Assembly: GCF_016808095.1 (NCBI RefSeq)
Contig: NC_068974.1
Location: 62,001-126,000 of the forward strand
DNA length: 64,000 bases
From: Vigna angularis
Taxonomy: Eukaryota; Streptophyta; Magnoliopsida; Fabales; Fabaceae
Direction: 5' to 3'
Part shown: positions 22,733 to 34,400 of the stretch, piece by piece
Layout: the number at the start of each line of letters is the position of its first letter
Position numbering within the stretch: the first letter of the stretch is position 1
Notes under the pieces: model-generated
The model's database searches: none
Seen by the model: only the letters and a program-made list of their open reading frames with translations
What the model was told of the DNA's origin: nothing
Program-made: the position numbers and the translations under genes

Positions 22733-25700
22733 ATGGCTCCTAGACTTCCTCCCCCACCTCAGCCTAACGAGCCTGACGCCCCCAACAATGCTAGAATGTT
22801 GGAGGCAGTCATTGAGAGACTGCAACAGCAGAACACCACCCTGATGGAGCAGAACGCAGCTGCTTTACAAAGCTTAGAGGCCGCGCGCGCAAATTCTGAG
22901 GCCACACAACGCCAATTAATGGAGATTATTGCAGCTACAAGAGGCACACCAGGAGCCTCTTCTTCCAACACTGCGCACCATGCAGAATGGAGTTTGGAAA
23001 GCTTCTTGCAACACCACCCTGCCAAGTTCAATGGAAAGGGGCTTCCGGATGAAGCAGATCAGTGGCTTAGAGATATGGAAAGGATCTATGATGCCAAAAG
23101 ATGTCCAGATGACAACCGTTTGGCATTCACGGAGTATTTGTTGACGGGAGAAGCTAGCCATTGGTGGTCAAGTATGAAGATGTTGTTGACCGAAGCCCAA
23201 AGTCCAATTTCCTGGGAGGTTTTCAGGGCTAAGTTTTATGAAGAGTATTTCCCGGATAGTGTGCGGTTTGCAAAGGAGGTGGAGTTCCTCCAATTGATTC
23301 AGGGTAGTATGTCCGTCTCGGAATACACCAATAAATTCAAGCACCTTGTCCGTTTTAATACCATGGCTACAAGTGAAGAATGGCAATGCCGGAAGTTCGA
23401 GAATGGATTGAGAAGCGACTTGAAAGTGTTGATATCCAGTTTGTGTATTAGATCCTTTCCTGCTATGGTTGAGAGAGCAAAGGTACTGGAGAAGAACGTT
23501 GCTGAGGCCGAGCAACAGAAGAAACAACAAGTTAGTAGGGGGCCAGTTTTAGCCAGAAATACAACGAACGTGAGAAGGTCCCCATACGTTCGTCCAACTC
23601 AATTCCCTAGCGGATCACAAGCAGTGGTCACTGTTGGCCAGTCTGGACAGCCAAGGAGCTTGACGTGTTATCAGTGTGGAGGACCACACTATCGATGGGC
23701 TTGTCCTCAAGTCTCTGGAGGAAAATATTGCAACAAGTGTAATAGGAGCGGACACTCAGATCAAGAGTGCAATATGGGAGGACGTGCGGCAATGAGGCCG
23801 CCGAACGCTGGAAGAGGCCAACAAGGGAGAGGTGGACGTGCGCAAGCAACAGGAAGAGTGTATGCAATCACTGGTGCTGAAGCTGCTCGTTCAGGTACAC
23901 TCATCACCAGCACTTGCATGTTATATGGGAAGCCTTGCTGTGTATTGTATGATTCGGGGGCAACTCATTCCTTCATCTCGAAGGCGTGCGTTGAGAAGCT
24001 GGGGCTAGTGGAGAGTGAATTACAGTTCGACTTGGTGGTGTCAACCCCAGCGGCTGGTGGGATTAAGACATCTACAGTTTGTGTAAGATGTCCTATAGAA
24101 GTTGAGGGGCGTAGATATAAGGTCAACCTCATTTGCTTACCCCTTCAAGACTTAGAAGTAATTTTGGGAATGGATTGGTTGGCTACCAATCGGATCCTCA
24201 TTGATTGTGGGAAGAAGGAGTTAGTCTTTCCAGATGAAGAAGAGGAAGAATTGTCGATCACTCTCGGTCAGCTGAAGGAGGACATCATGGAAGGAGCAAG
24301 TTGTTTCCTTATCATGACGTATGAAGGCAACGAGGTAGAGCGTTCGTCCAATGTTGAGAGTAGTAGAGGACGAACGGTAGTGGATGAATTCCCGGACGTC
24401 TTTCCGGATGAAGTCCCTGGTCTACCTCCCGTTCGCGAGGTTGAGTTCACGATCGACCTGGTGACAACTGCTGCACCCATCTCGGTTCAACCTTATAGAA
24501 TGGCACCAGCCGAGTTGGTCGAGCTTAAGAAGCAAATTGAAGAGTTGTTGGATAAGAAGTTCATCAGGCCGAGTGCTTCACCATGGGGAGCGCCTGTGTT
24601 GTTGGTAAAGAAGAAGGATGGTAGCTCTCGGCTCTGCATTGATTATAGGCAACTTAATAAGCTGACCATCAAGAACAAGTATCCACTGCCGAGGATAGAC
24701 GATCTACTGGACCAGTTGCAAGGTGCGTGCGTGTTTTCAAAGATTGATCTACGTTCGGGCTATCATCAAATTAGAGTGAAGGAGGGAGATATTCATAAGA
24801 CTGCCTTTCGGTCTCGATATGGTCATTATGAATACGTGGTGATGCCCTTTGGAGTGACGAACGCACCTGCAATCTTCATGGACTACATGAACAGAATTTT
24901 TAGACCGTACCTGGATAAGTTTGTTGTAGTATTCATTGACGACATCCTCATTTACTCCAAGAGCTTTGACGAACATGAAGACCACTTGAGGATTGTCTTG
25001 GGCGTGTTGAGGGAAAAAGAGTTGTATGCCAAACGTTCAAAGTGTGAATTCTGGATGAAGGAGATTCAATTTTTGGGGCATGTTGTTTCTGCTGGAGGTA
25101 TTTCAGTGGATCCAGCCAAGGTGAAAGCAGTGCTGGATTGGGAGAATCCGCGTTCGGTCACAGAGGTTAGAAGCTTTGTGGGACTCGCGGGCTACTATAG
25201 GCAATTCATTGAGGGATTCTCTAAGATAGTAGCCCCTCTTACCTATCTCACCAGGAAGGATCAGCCGTTCGCATGGACCGATCGTTGTGAGGAGAGCTTC
25301 CAGGAATTGAAGAGGAAGTTAACGAGCGCTCCTGTGTTGATCATTCCAGACACGGCCAAACCTTTTGAAGTGTATTGTGATGCATCGTATCAAGGTTTGG
25401 GCTGTGTGCTGATGCAGGAAAGGAAGGTAGTGGCGTACGCTTCAAGGCAGTTGAAAATTCATGAGAAGAATTATCCCACACACGACTTGGAATTGGCAGT
25501 AGTCGTGTTTGCATTAAAAATATGGAGACACTGCTTGTATGGAGCAACGTTTCAAGTGTTTAGTGATCACAAGAGTCTCAAGTACCTCTTTGATCAAAAA
25601 GAGTTGAATATGAGGCAAAGGAGGTGGCTTGAATTCTTGAAGGATTATGAGTTTGAGCTGTTATATCATCCTGGAAAAGCTAATGTAGTGGCGGACGCAT

Positions 25701-25783
25701 TAAGTAGGAAGGCCGTAAGGGTCTCGGCAATGATGGTGAAGGAGTTGAACTTGGTGGAAAGTTTTAGAGATCTAAGGTTGTAG
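22733..25783 (+). CDS. Gypsy Gag-protease-reverse transcriptase-RNase H
   Basis: 1016 codons from ATG. Gag includes an N-terminal coiled region and the retrotransposon capsid segment (about 70-250). Two zinc knuckles follow near 312-345 ([27 protein letters not shown]). The aspartic protease motif [11 protein letters not shown] lies near 405. Reverse transcriptase runs about 590-760, with VFIDDILIY near 733 as the catalytic YxDD equivalent. RNase H starts near 880 ([13 protein letters not shown]). The frame stops at TAG 25781-25783. The same frame resumes after a second TAG at 25862-25864 and encodes integrase. CGTTCG/CGAACG words are unusually common even here. Confidence 0.93.
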   Translation: MAPRLPPPPQPNEPDAPNNARMLEAVIERLQQQNTTLMEQNAAALQSLEAARANSEATQRQLMEIIAATRGTPGASSSNTAHHAEWSLESFLQHHPAKFNGKGLPDEADQWLRDMERIYDAKRCPDDNRLAFTEYLLTGEASHWWSSMKMLLTEAQSPISWEVFRAKFYEEYFPDSVRFAKEVEFLQLIQGSMSVSEYTNKFKHLVRFNTMATSEEWQCRKFENGLRSDLKVLISSLCIRSFPAMVERAKVLEKNVAEAEQQKKQQVSRGPVLARNTTNVRRSPYVRPTQFPSGSQAVVTVGQSGQPRSLTCYQCGGPHYRWACPQVSGGKYCNKCNRSGHSDQECNMGGRAAMRPPNAGRGQQGRGGRAQATGRVYAITGAEAARSGTLITSTCMLYGKPCCVLYDSGATHSFISKACVEKLGLVESELQFDLVVSTPAAGGIKTSTVCVRCPIEVEGRRYKVNLICLPLQDLEVILGMDWLATNRILIDCGKKELVFPDEEEEELSITLGQLKEDIMEGASCFLIMTYEGNEVERSSNVESSRGRTVVDEFPDVFPDEVPGLPPVREVEFTIDLVTTAAPISVQPYRMAPAELVELKKQIEELLDKKFIRPSASPWGAPVLLVKKKDGSSRLCIDYRQLNKLTIKNKYPLPRIDDLLDQLQGACVFSKIDLRSGYHQIRVKEGDIHKTAFRSRYGHYEYVVMPFGVTNAPAIFMDYMNRIFRPYLDKFVVVFIDDILIYSKSFDEHEDHLRIVLGVLREKELYAKRSKCEFWMKEIQFLGHVVSAGGISVDPAKVKAVLDWENPRSVTEVRSFVGLAGYYRQFIEGFSKIVAPLTYLTRKDQPFAWTDRCEESFQELKRKLTSAPVLIIPDTAKPFEVYCDASYQGLGCVLMQERKVVAYASRQLKIHEKNYPTHDLELAVVVFALKIWRHCLYGATFQVFSDHKSLKYLFDQKELNMRQRRWLEFLKDYEFELLYHPGKANVVADALSRKAVRVSAMMVKELNLVESFRDLRL

Positions 25784-25864
25784 TTCGACTTAGGAGTGAA
25801 CGTTATTAGATGCTGTAACCTTAGAATTTCCAGTGATGTGTTTGACCGGATCCGAGTGAAGTAG

Positions 25865-27271
25865 CGTGAGGATGAAGAATTAGCCAAGATATTGAGGACG
25901 CTCGGCACAGATCAGACTAAGGAATTCAATATTGGAACGGACGGCCTATTGCGTTACATGGATAGGACGTGCGTTCCTAACGATGGCGAGCTGAAGCGAA
26001 TCATCTTGGAAGAAGCACATCACAGTCGTCTTAGCATGCATCCTGGCATGACTAAGATGTATCAAGACCTCCGTTTATCATTCTGGTGGCCGGGAATGAA
26101 GAGTGACATTGCACGCTTTGTGTCTTCCTGTTTAACTTGTCAACGTGCAAAGGCCGAACACCAAAGACCAGGAGGGTTACTGCAGCTATTGGAGATTCCA
26201 GAATGGAAGTGGGATAGCATCTCCATGGATTTCGTGACCCATCTGCCACGTACGGTCCGAAACCATGATTCAATTTGGGTGATTGTGGATAGATTAACTA
26301 AGAGCGCCCACTTCCTGGCCATCAACCTGAAGATGTCAATGACAAACTTGGCCAAATTGTACGTTAAAGAGATCGTTCGCTTGCATGGAGTTCCTTCGAG
26401 CATCATTTCAGACCGAGACACGAGATTCACATCTCGTTTTTGGCAATCGTTGCAAGGAGAATTGGGAAGCAAGCTGCAAATGAGTTCTGCCTATCACCCT
26501 CAGACGGACGGCCAATCTGAGCGAACAATCCAGACGCTCGAGGACTTATTGAGGACGTGCGTCCTAGATCATATGGGAGTATGGGATGAAGTGCTGCCGC
26601 TCGTTGAATTCACGTATAATAACAGCTTTCAATCAAGCATAGGAATGGCACCGTTTGAAGCTCTTTATGGAAGGAAGTGTAGAACTCCTTTGTGTTGGTT
26701 CCAAGAAGGCGAGAATGTGTTAACCGGACCTGACTTGATCAAGCAAACAACCGAGAAGGTAAAACTGATCCAAGAACGATTGAAGACGTCTCAAAGCAGA
26801 CAGAAATCTTATGCTGATAAGAGAAGAAGACCCTTAGAGTTCGCTGCTGGAGATCACGTGTTTCTAAGGCTGAATCCAATCACTGGAGTGGGAAGAGTCC
26901 TTCGTCCAAAGAAGCTTTCACCCAAGTTCGTAGGGCCATATCAAATTCTGAAGAAGATTGGATCAGTGGCGTATGAGTTAGCTTTACCACCCCAACTGTC
27001 CAACCTCCATCCAGTCTTTCACGTTTCCCAGCTCCGGAAGTATATAGCTGATCCATCACACGTACTGGAGTTGGAAGACGTCCAACTTCGTCCAGACCGA
27101 ACGTTGGAGATGCAACCAGTTTGCATTGAAGATGTTCGCACCAGACTCTACAAAGGAAAGGACGTTCGACTTGTGAAAGTGGTGTGGGACGCAAAGACTG
27201 GTGATTCAACATGGGAGGTTGAAGAAGCTGTGAAGGAATTGTACCCTCACTTATTTCCTGGTAAGCTTTAG
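25865..27271 (+). pseudogene. Gypsy integrase with chromodomain-like C-terminus, separated by in-frame stops
   Basis: Same frame as the upstream Gag-RT but beyond two TAG codons (25781-25783 and 25862-25864), so no ordinary start precedes it. It shows the HHCC zinc finger (HHSRLSMHPG ... CLTCQRAK), the DDE core (SMDFV; ISDRDTRFTS; the E within TDGQSERTIQ), a GPYQILKKIG segment and a C-terminal block ending TWEVEEAVKELYPHLF that resembles the chromovirus chromodomain end. The core residues look intact. Either the stops have inactivated a recent copy or they are read through; the sequence cannot decide. Confidence 0.85.
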
Positions 27272-27300
27272 AATTTTCGAGGACGAAAATTTTTGTAGTT

Positions 27301-27308
27301 AGGGGGAA
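27301..27308 (+). other. Polypurine tract
   Basis: AGGGGGAA directly before the 3' LTR; the expected plus-strand primer for reverse transcription. Confidence 0.8.
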
Positions 27309-30027
27309 TGTGAGAACCTGATTAATTAACACTCTCAAATCCACTCTCTAATCACTCTTTTAATGCACCTTGCCACGTCAAAACACACTCACACCACTCT
27401 GCATGCGTTTGCCAAGTGTCAAGACTGTAAGTTTGGAATTTGATAGTGGAAAACAAGTGGCATCAGGGGAACGGACGTTCGTCCCGCGTGAGAAGGAAAA
27501 CAATTCCACTCTCTGCATGCACTGAATGCCATCTGTCACGTTAGAAGCTTCTAAAAAGCTGTAGTGGGAACCAGGTGGCAGTGCGGGAGTGCACGAACGT
27601 TTGACGAGGAAGAGAAAATGATTTCTCTGAAAACACTTCACTCCATTCCATGCATTCACCTTCTTCCTCACGAAACCCTGGCCATTTCTTTTCTCCAACT
27701 TCTCTCTAAAAACCTTTCATCTTCTCTCTAGGATAACTCACCATCATCTCCTCCGATCTCATTTCAGATACCGTAGACACATTCCCTGCACCGTGAGCGT
27801 CATTCTGAACCGAACAAAACTGAGAACGGAACTGGTAAGTTCTCGTCTCTGCACCTTCGTCTATTTAGTTCATGCGAACCAAAATTCTGGTTGCATACGT
27901 GGGTTAGAGGTCTGATATGTTTATGATTTTGGTGTATTAGATTAAGTGGAAGTTGTTGAGTGAATTTCTGGATAGAAAGCCGTGAGAGCACGAGAGAAAC
28001 CCTAAGCATTTGGAAGTGCACTACTGAACCAGGTAAGGGAAGCTTTAGTAATTTAATTTAATACTTGTTTGATGTGTATGAAATGCATGAAGTATACTGG
28101 ATGTCTGAAATGTATGAAATATTTGATGTTTGAGTATGCATGAACGAGCATGGTTGTACTGGATGTATATGAATGGTAATGTTTGAACTGCATGTTGAGG
28201 TTGAAACGTATGATTTGGAATATGATTGAATTTCTGTATGGTCTGGGATGATAATATGAATTTTGTAATGTATGAGATTTATGGTGGAGAGAAATTATGA
28301 GTTATGAATCGTATGAAAACTGTAAAGTTATTGAAAATGAAAAATCTGGAAAATATCATGTTCTCTGCTTGATAAGGTACGCTCGTCATCGAACGGTCTT
28401 ATACCGTTCGGTTTCCCTGGAAAATAACTTAGAATAAGAATTCTTTCATTTGGAAAGGATCCTGATTTAGAACGAGCGTCTGTTGTGTAAATGGTTAGGT
28501 CTGAGCGTTCGGCTCAGCTTAGCGGGTCCAACGATTGAAAATAAATTGAAGTGTATTTAGAACGCTCGGTTTTGTTTACCAGCGTTCGTCATAGGTAGCG
28601 CTTAGTATTACACTGAGCGTTCGTCCAAATGAACTCTCGATCTTAGGTTGAGCGTTCGTCCTGATTAGCGTTCGGTTTGATACCGAACGTTCGTTCTAAA
28701 TGAGCGTTCGTTCGATTTAGTGCTCGGTCATTTACCTAGCGTTCGTCCTAAGCAGTGTTCGGCTTTATAACTGAACGCTCGTCCGTATCATGGATTTCTG
28801 AGCGAACGTATATAGCGTTCGTCCAAATTATGAGTTAACGTTCGGTCATTGACTAGCGGTGTTGTCCTCTGAATTAATTATACTTTGGTTATTTATCTAA
28901 GTTATTTGGTAAGGTATTTATCCTTTGGATTCAACCTAAATTCATTGTACTCAAATTTTTCTAAGTATTATTCAGATCTTCTAAAATCAGTCCATTCAAA
29001 TTATCTAAGTGTTGAACGTCCGTCAGTGGATAATGGTTCGTTTCTTTTGTTCAGAAACGAGTATGAGGTGTACTGTAATACGTTCGTCCCTATCTATCAA
29101 GTGATAAACGTTCGTTAATTTAAGAGAGTGGAACACAAAATGAGAATGTGAATAATAGAGCTGGTTAATGTATGTGAATGGGAGTTTGAATGAATTATTG
29201 AAAGTGGAATTTGAACGAGCGTTTCAAGGAGGAACGTCTCTATGATTTGAATATGAAAGATGTATAGTATGACCATGGTAAAATCGCTGATGGCTGTTCA
29301 TCCTGATATTCCGTGAGTGCTCATCCTCATGTAGAGGGGAGTAGGTCATGAGTGGGAATGGCAGGAGACTCTAGTCCTATTGAGTACTTTGGACTGATAG
29401 GGTTAACCTCGGGTGGCAGCTGATGGATGGTTCCAGTTACTACACCACCCGGGTGCACGAACGCCTGCGATTACATGGATTCATACAGTCCGGACGGTCG
29501 TCAATTATGAGAGTGAACGGGTTATTATATGCTTGGAGATATATATATTATTGTATGAATTGTATGATTTATTGCATATGTTAAATGATGTTGATTGTAT
29601 GAATTAAATTACCTAAGCTTACCCTTGCAATTCCTTGTGTTGTCTACTGTTATGTATGTCCGTCTTGTCAATGCAATGATCATCCGTTGTGGATGTGAGC
29701 AGATGGAGAGGCGCCACTTGAAGATATGCTGGAAGAAGAAAATTTGGAGGATGCCAATCTGGTTGAGGTCGAGGTCAAAGCTGAGCAGTAGAGCGCTCGC
29801 TCCTGAGTAGTAGTTAGTGTTTAAGATTATATTTTTGGGACGTTCGGTTGTGTAGTTTTGTAAAACCGTTCGTCCAGAACTTGATGTTATGTAGATAGAA
29901 TTCTGAACCCTGCAAGCTGTTGTTGCGTTCGGTTTTTATTTGCTGTTGTACTTTAAGACTGCACTGCAATTTCTGTAAATGTGATTAGTTCTAATTAATG
30001 GTTATTACTATTTATTGGGATGTTACA
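27309..30027 (+). repeat. 3' LTR of the gypsy element
   Basis: Same length as the 5' LTR, with about 11 differences, mostly G/A or C/T transitions. Confidence 0.95.
29703..29791 (+). other. Conserved acidic micro-ORF, 3' LTR of the intact element
   Basis: Identical in sequence to the 5' LTR copy at 22252-22340. Confidence 0.5.
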
Positions 30028-30065
30028 AAAATAGGGACATGTTGAGACATTAAACCTTATTTTTA

Positions 30066-30901
30066 TTACTTATTTTTTTGCTCGACCGAGAAGCGCAACC
30101 TAGAAGCCCAAAGAAATCGGGAGAGAAGATTGGGGGTCGAGAGCACGCTTCCAGGCTCCTTCTTCCCTTTTACTCTGTATTCTCTTCTCTTCTTCCTCCT
30201 TTGTTTTCTTTTTCTTTTTCTTATCCGAAACCCTAGGGCGAGAGGGGAAATAGCGGCGAGTGAGAGAGAGGACATTAAACGCCCAGAGAGAAACATAACT
30301 AGGGTTAAGGCTCGGTTTCAAGGTGAGTAATGGAAAAAGGGGAATCCAAGGTGGGTGTTAGGGTTCGAGTTGAGTGAGAGAAAGAGGTCGCGAGAAGAGG
30401 AGCGCGGGATTTTAAGCTCGGTAGAAGAAGTTGTGCAGTGCGGAAGATTAATTTTTCAGGTATGGAGAGCTAAATTGATTTTGATTTTGATTTTGTATAG
30501 TATTGTTCTGTGATTATGTTGGGGTTTTTGGATTCTCGTTTTTGTATTATGCTGTTGTACGATATGTTCATGAATACTTATGATTAAATTTGGATGAGAC
30601 TGTAAATATTATGGGTGCAATGATGTGAGTACGATGCGGTGGGAGCTGGGGAAAAATAAATTCCAATAGTTGGGGTGAGTTAGAGGCTGTTTGTGCGTCC
30701 TATATATATATATTAGTTATTCGGGCTTTGTTGGTTGCTTGTATGTGATGAGATTGTGTGTTTGGGCAAGGAAATTAGGGTATGATTATTTGAGCTTGAA
30801 TGATATAAAACTTGATATGCGTGGGGTTAATATTAATTTCTGGAAATTTAAATGTAGTTATATTAATGCTTGGATGAATGTGTACTGTTAGATGAGAAGT
30901 T
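30066..30901. other. Non-coding stretch between MULE and copia element
   Basis: A CT- and GA-rich segment at 30.1-30.45 kb resembles a transcribed leader with donor-like AAGGTGAGTA near 30320, followed by AT-rich DNA. It continues at 35740 once the copia insertion is removed. It may be an old LTR of another family. No protein is supported. Confidence 0.35.
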
Positions 30902-31122
30902 TGTTAGGATATTTATCCTATTTTATCATCATTATAGTGTGTCAAGGGTTACCCTATTTATCATGATTATATTATGTCTAGGATTACCCTATTTATCATG
31001 ATTATATTGTGTCTAGGGTTACCCTATTTATCATGTATTTGTGTATCAATTTATTCTTATAAATAGAAGATTGTGAGAGGGATCAATCAAGCCCTCTAGA
31101 ATTATTTTACAGTTTCAATCTT
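30902..31122 (+). repeat. 5' LTR of the copia element
   Basis: Starts TGTTAGGATATTTATCC. It contains three degenerate copies of a block close to GGTTACCCTATTTATCATG, and TATAAATAG near its right third as a likely TATA box. Confidence 0.9.
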
Positions 31123-31184
31123 AAGTTGGTATCAGAGCGGGTCGATCCCGCTCTGGTTTCTGTCTCGTAATATATATTTGTCCG

Positions 31185-31335
31185 GCGCCACAGTTCTTTG
31201 TCGCCCGCCGCTGCCCGCCGCCGGCCACTGTCAACCGTCGGCCACCGTCGGCCGTCGCCGGCCACCGTCCGGCCACCGTCTCCGGCCACCGTCACCGCCG
31301 GCCACCGCCCGCCATTGCCGGCCACCGTCGTCCAT
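31185..31335. repeat. GC-rich CCGGCCACCGTC minisatellite in the copia leader
   Basis: About ten degenerate units of 9-14 bp around GCCGGCCACCGTC. It lies between primer site and polyprotein start and contrasts sharply with the AT-rich surroundings. It is a candidate structured RNA leader. Confidence 0.8.
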
Positions 31336-31410
31336 CACTGTCAAAGTTTCCTTCGTCTAAACCCTTAGGGTTTTCTTGTTCTTCGTTAGTACTATTCGTC
31401 TTCTTCAGAA

Positions 31411-34400
31411 ATGGCGTCTGGCAGTACTCTTTCCTTCTCTGGAAGTCCATCAATTACCTCCGAGAAGCTAAATGGAAAAAATTATCTATCATGGTCTGCT
31501 GCCGTTGAAATGTGGTTCCTTGGCCAAGGGCATTATGACCACCTTGAGCGAGATGGAAGCCATGTGCCTACTGAAAAAGCTGATCAGTGGAAACAAGCAG
31601 ATTTCCAGTTGTGTGCCCTGTTATGGCAATCAGTGGAACCCAAACTTTTTGTATCTTTGAGGGCTTTCAAAACTTGTCACTCCTTTTGGAAGAAAGCCCA
31701 AAGCATTTATGCCAACGATATTCAACGTCTCTATGACACTACGAATAAACTTGCATCTCTTAAAATGGCAGACCATGATATGGTGTCCTTCATGACTGAA
31801 GCCCAATCTGCTGTCGAAGAACTTAGGATGTTTTTGGAAGTAGATCCATTAGAGGATATAAAAAAGAAACTAGACAAATTCTACATGGTGTTGATCCTTC
31901 GTGCCCTACATCCCGATTTTGATCATCTCAGAGATCAACTTCTAACTAGTCATGAGGTCCCCTCTATGGAAACATTGACCACTCGCCTTCTGCGTGTCCC
32001 GGTATCTCAAACTCAAGAAGCGCATGAACTAGTGGAACCATCTGTCATGGTTGCCACACGAGGAAGAGGAGGACGTGGCACTAGAGGAGGAGGTCGGGGA
32101 CGTACTCAATGCACATATTGTAAAAGGATGGGTCATACTCAAGAGAATTGCTACTCCTTACATGGTTTCCCTTCCAAAACCGCCAATATTTCGAAGACTG
32201 AAACTTCCACTTTGAAAACTGAAACCTCTACTTCTATGTTTTTTGAGGATGAATATCAAGAGTATTTAAGGTTAAAGTCTAACAGCTTGGCACAACCATC
32301 TCAATCTCCCAATACATCAACAGCCTGCGTTTCTCAATCTATGGAATGTCAAAATTCATGGGTAATTGACTCAGGTGCTTCTGATCACATTTCTGGTAAT
32401 ACCTCTTTGTTCTCATCTATTTCCTTTCGAGAAAAACCTCATTTCATAACCCTTGCAAATGGATCTAAAACTTCTTCCAAAGGAGTCGGTCATGTTTCTT
32501 TGTCTCCCTCCCTCAATCTCAACTCAGTCCTTTTTGTCCCTAATTGTCCTTTTAATTTAATTTCCTTAAGCCAGTTGACTAAAATGTTAAATTGTTCAAT
32601 AACCTTTGATCATAAATCTTTTGTTATACAGGAGCGTGGTTCGGGGAGACAGATTGGAGAAGGATATGAAGCTGGCGGATTATACCATTTTGGATCTCGT
32701 CCAAGGGTGTCTTGTGTTGCTGCTCTTAATCCTAAAGTGCTACATGATCGACTTGGCCATCCTCATTTGTCCAAATTAAAAAAGATGTGTCCTGAACTTA
32801 GTGGTCTCCAAACCTTAGAATGTGAGTCATGTCAATTAAGAAAACATGTTAGGTCTTCCTTTCCTAAAAGGTCTCAATCAATATGTAATTCTAGTTTTTC
32901 CATCATCCATTCTGATATATGGGGACCTAGTCGTATCTCCTCCTTTGGTTATAGATATTTTGTTACCTTTATTGATGAATATTCAAGATGTACTTGGGTT
33001 TATCTTATGAAAAATCGTTCTGAATTGTTAGCTATCTTTACATCCTTTTTGAATGAAATCAAGAATCAATTTGGTCAAGTAATCAAAATATTAAGAAGTG
33101 ATAATGCCAAAGAGTATTTTTCATCCTCCTTTTCTGCCATCTTGAGTTCCCATGGTATCTTACATCAGTCTACTTGTCCTCATACACCACAGCAAAATGG
33201 TATAGCAGAACGAAAAAATAGACACTTGGTTGAAACTGCTCGTACCCTTTTGCTTGGTGCCCATATTCCTGTCCATCACTGGGGGGATGCCATCTTAACT
33301 GCATGTTATCTTATTAATAGGATGCCCTCCTCCTCTCTTGATAATAAAGTCCCTTTCTCCATTTTGTTTCCTAATGATCCTCTCTTTCATACATCTCCCC
33401 GAGTGTTTGGCTGTGTATGTTTTGTTCATGACATGTCTCCAGGTCTAGACAAACTCTCCGCTCGCGCTCTCAAATGTGTCTTCTTAGGCTATTCTCGACT
33501 TCAAAAAGGATATCGGTGTTACTCTCCTGAAACTAAGAAGTATTACATGTCTGCCAATGTCACATTCTTTGAACAGACTCCTTACTTCTCTCCATCTGTT
33601 CAGGATGTTTCTATCCTCCAGCAGGTCCTTCCTATTCGAATGGTTGAGTCAAATAGCTCCACTGTCTCTGTCATTCCCAGTCATGATCACAATCCTTCTA
33701 CACCTGTTTCTCCACATACTAAGATCATCCCACACAGGGCCCCAATGGATAGTCCACCTCCCCAAGACAATGGTGAATCTCCTACTTCAGATTCTTCTCC
33801 CTCGTCACCTCCTCCCACGCCTCCTGGTGCAAATGATTCAGCATGGCCTATTGCCCTCAGAAAAGGTACTCGTTCCACTCGGAACCCTCATCCCATTTAT
33901 AATTTTCTAAGCTATCATCGATTGTCGCCCTCCTATTTTTCTCTTTTATCCTCAGTGTCCTCTGTTGTTATACCCAAGAATGTGAAAGAAGCACTTGATC
34001 ATCCTGGATGGCGACAAGCTATGATTGCAGAAATGCAGGCTCTTGACCACAGTAATACTTGGGAGCTGGTGCCCCTTCCCCCAGGAAAAAAGGTGGTTGG
34101 TTGTCGATGGGTGTATGCAGTTAAAGTTGGCCCTGATGGTGAAATTGATCGGCTCAAAGCTCGGCTTGTTGCAAAAGGTTACACTCAGGTTTATGGTCTT
34201 GATTATTGTGACACTTTCTCTCCTGTAGCCAAGATGACTACTATTCGTCTCTTCTTTGCCATGGCAGCCATTCGTCACTGGCCACTTCATCAATTGGATA
34301 TCAAGAATGCCTTCCTACATGGTGATCTTGAGGAAGAAGTTTATATGGAGCAACCTCCAGGGTTTGTTGCTCAGGGGGAGTCTGGTATGGTATGCAAATT

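Larger units (their letters stand above)
19858..30027 (+). mobile_element. Complete Ty3/gypsy chromovirus-type LTR retrotransposon
   Basis: Two direct LTRs, both exactly 2719 bp, flank an internal region with a Met-tRNA primer site, gag, protease, reverse transcriptase, RNase H and integrase in Ty3/gypsy order, and a polypurine tract. The 5-bp target duplication AAAAT is exact at 19853-19857 and 30028-30032. By eye I find about 11 substitutions between the LTRs (about 0.4%), so insertion is recent on an evolutionary scale. The integrase C-terminus has a chromodomain-like end, as in Tekay/Del-type elements. Confidence 0.93.
16946..30056. mobile_element. Mutator-like element with GRF zinc-finger cargo, split by a gypsy insertion
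   Basis: The left end GGTTTAATGTCTCAATAGG and right end CCTATTGAGACATTAAACC-like sequence are inverted copies, continuing as long terminal inverted repeats of about 220 bp. The flanks carry the same 9-bp direct repeat TTATTTTTA at 16937-16945 and 30057-30065, the duplication length typical of Mutator elements. Without the gypsy insertion the element is about 2.9 kb. It has no transposase, so it is non-autonomous. Inside are a GRF zinc-finger gene (17.3-17.9 kb) and CGTTCG-rich tandem repeats (18.0-18.9 kb). Confidence 0.88.
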
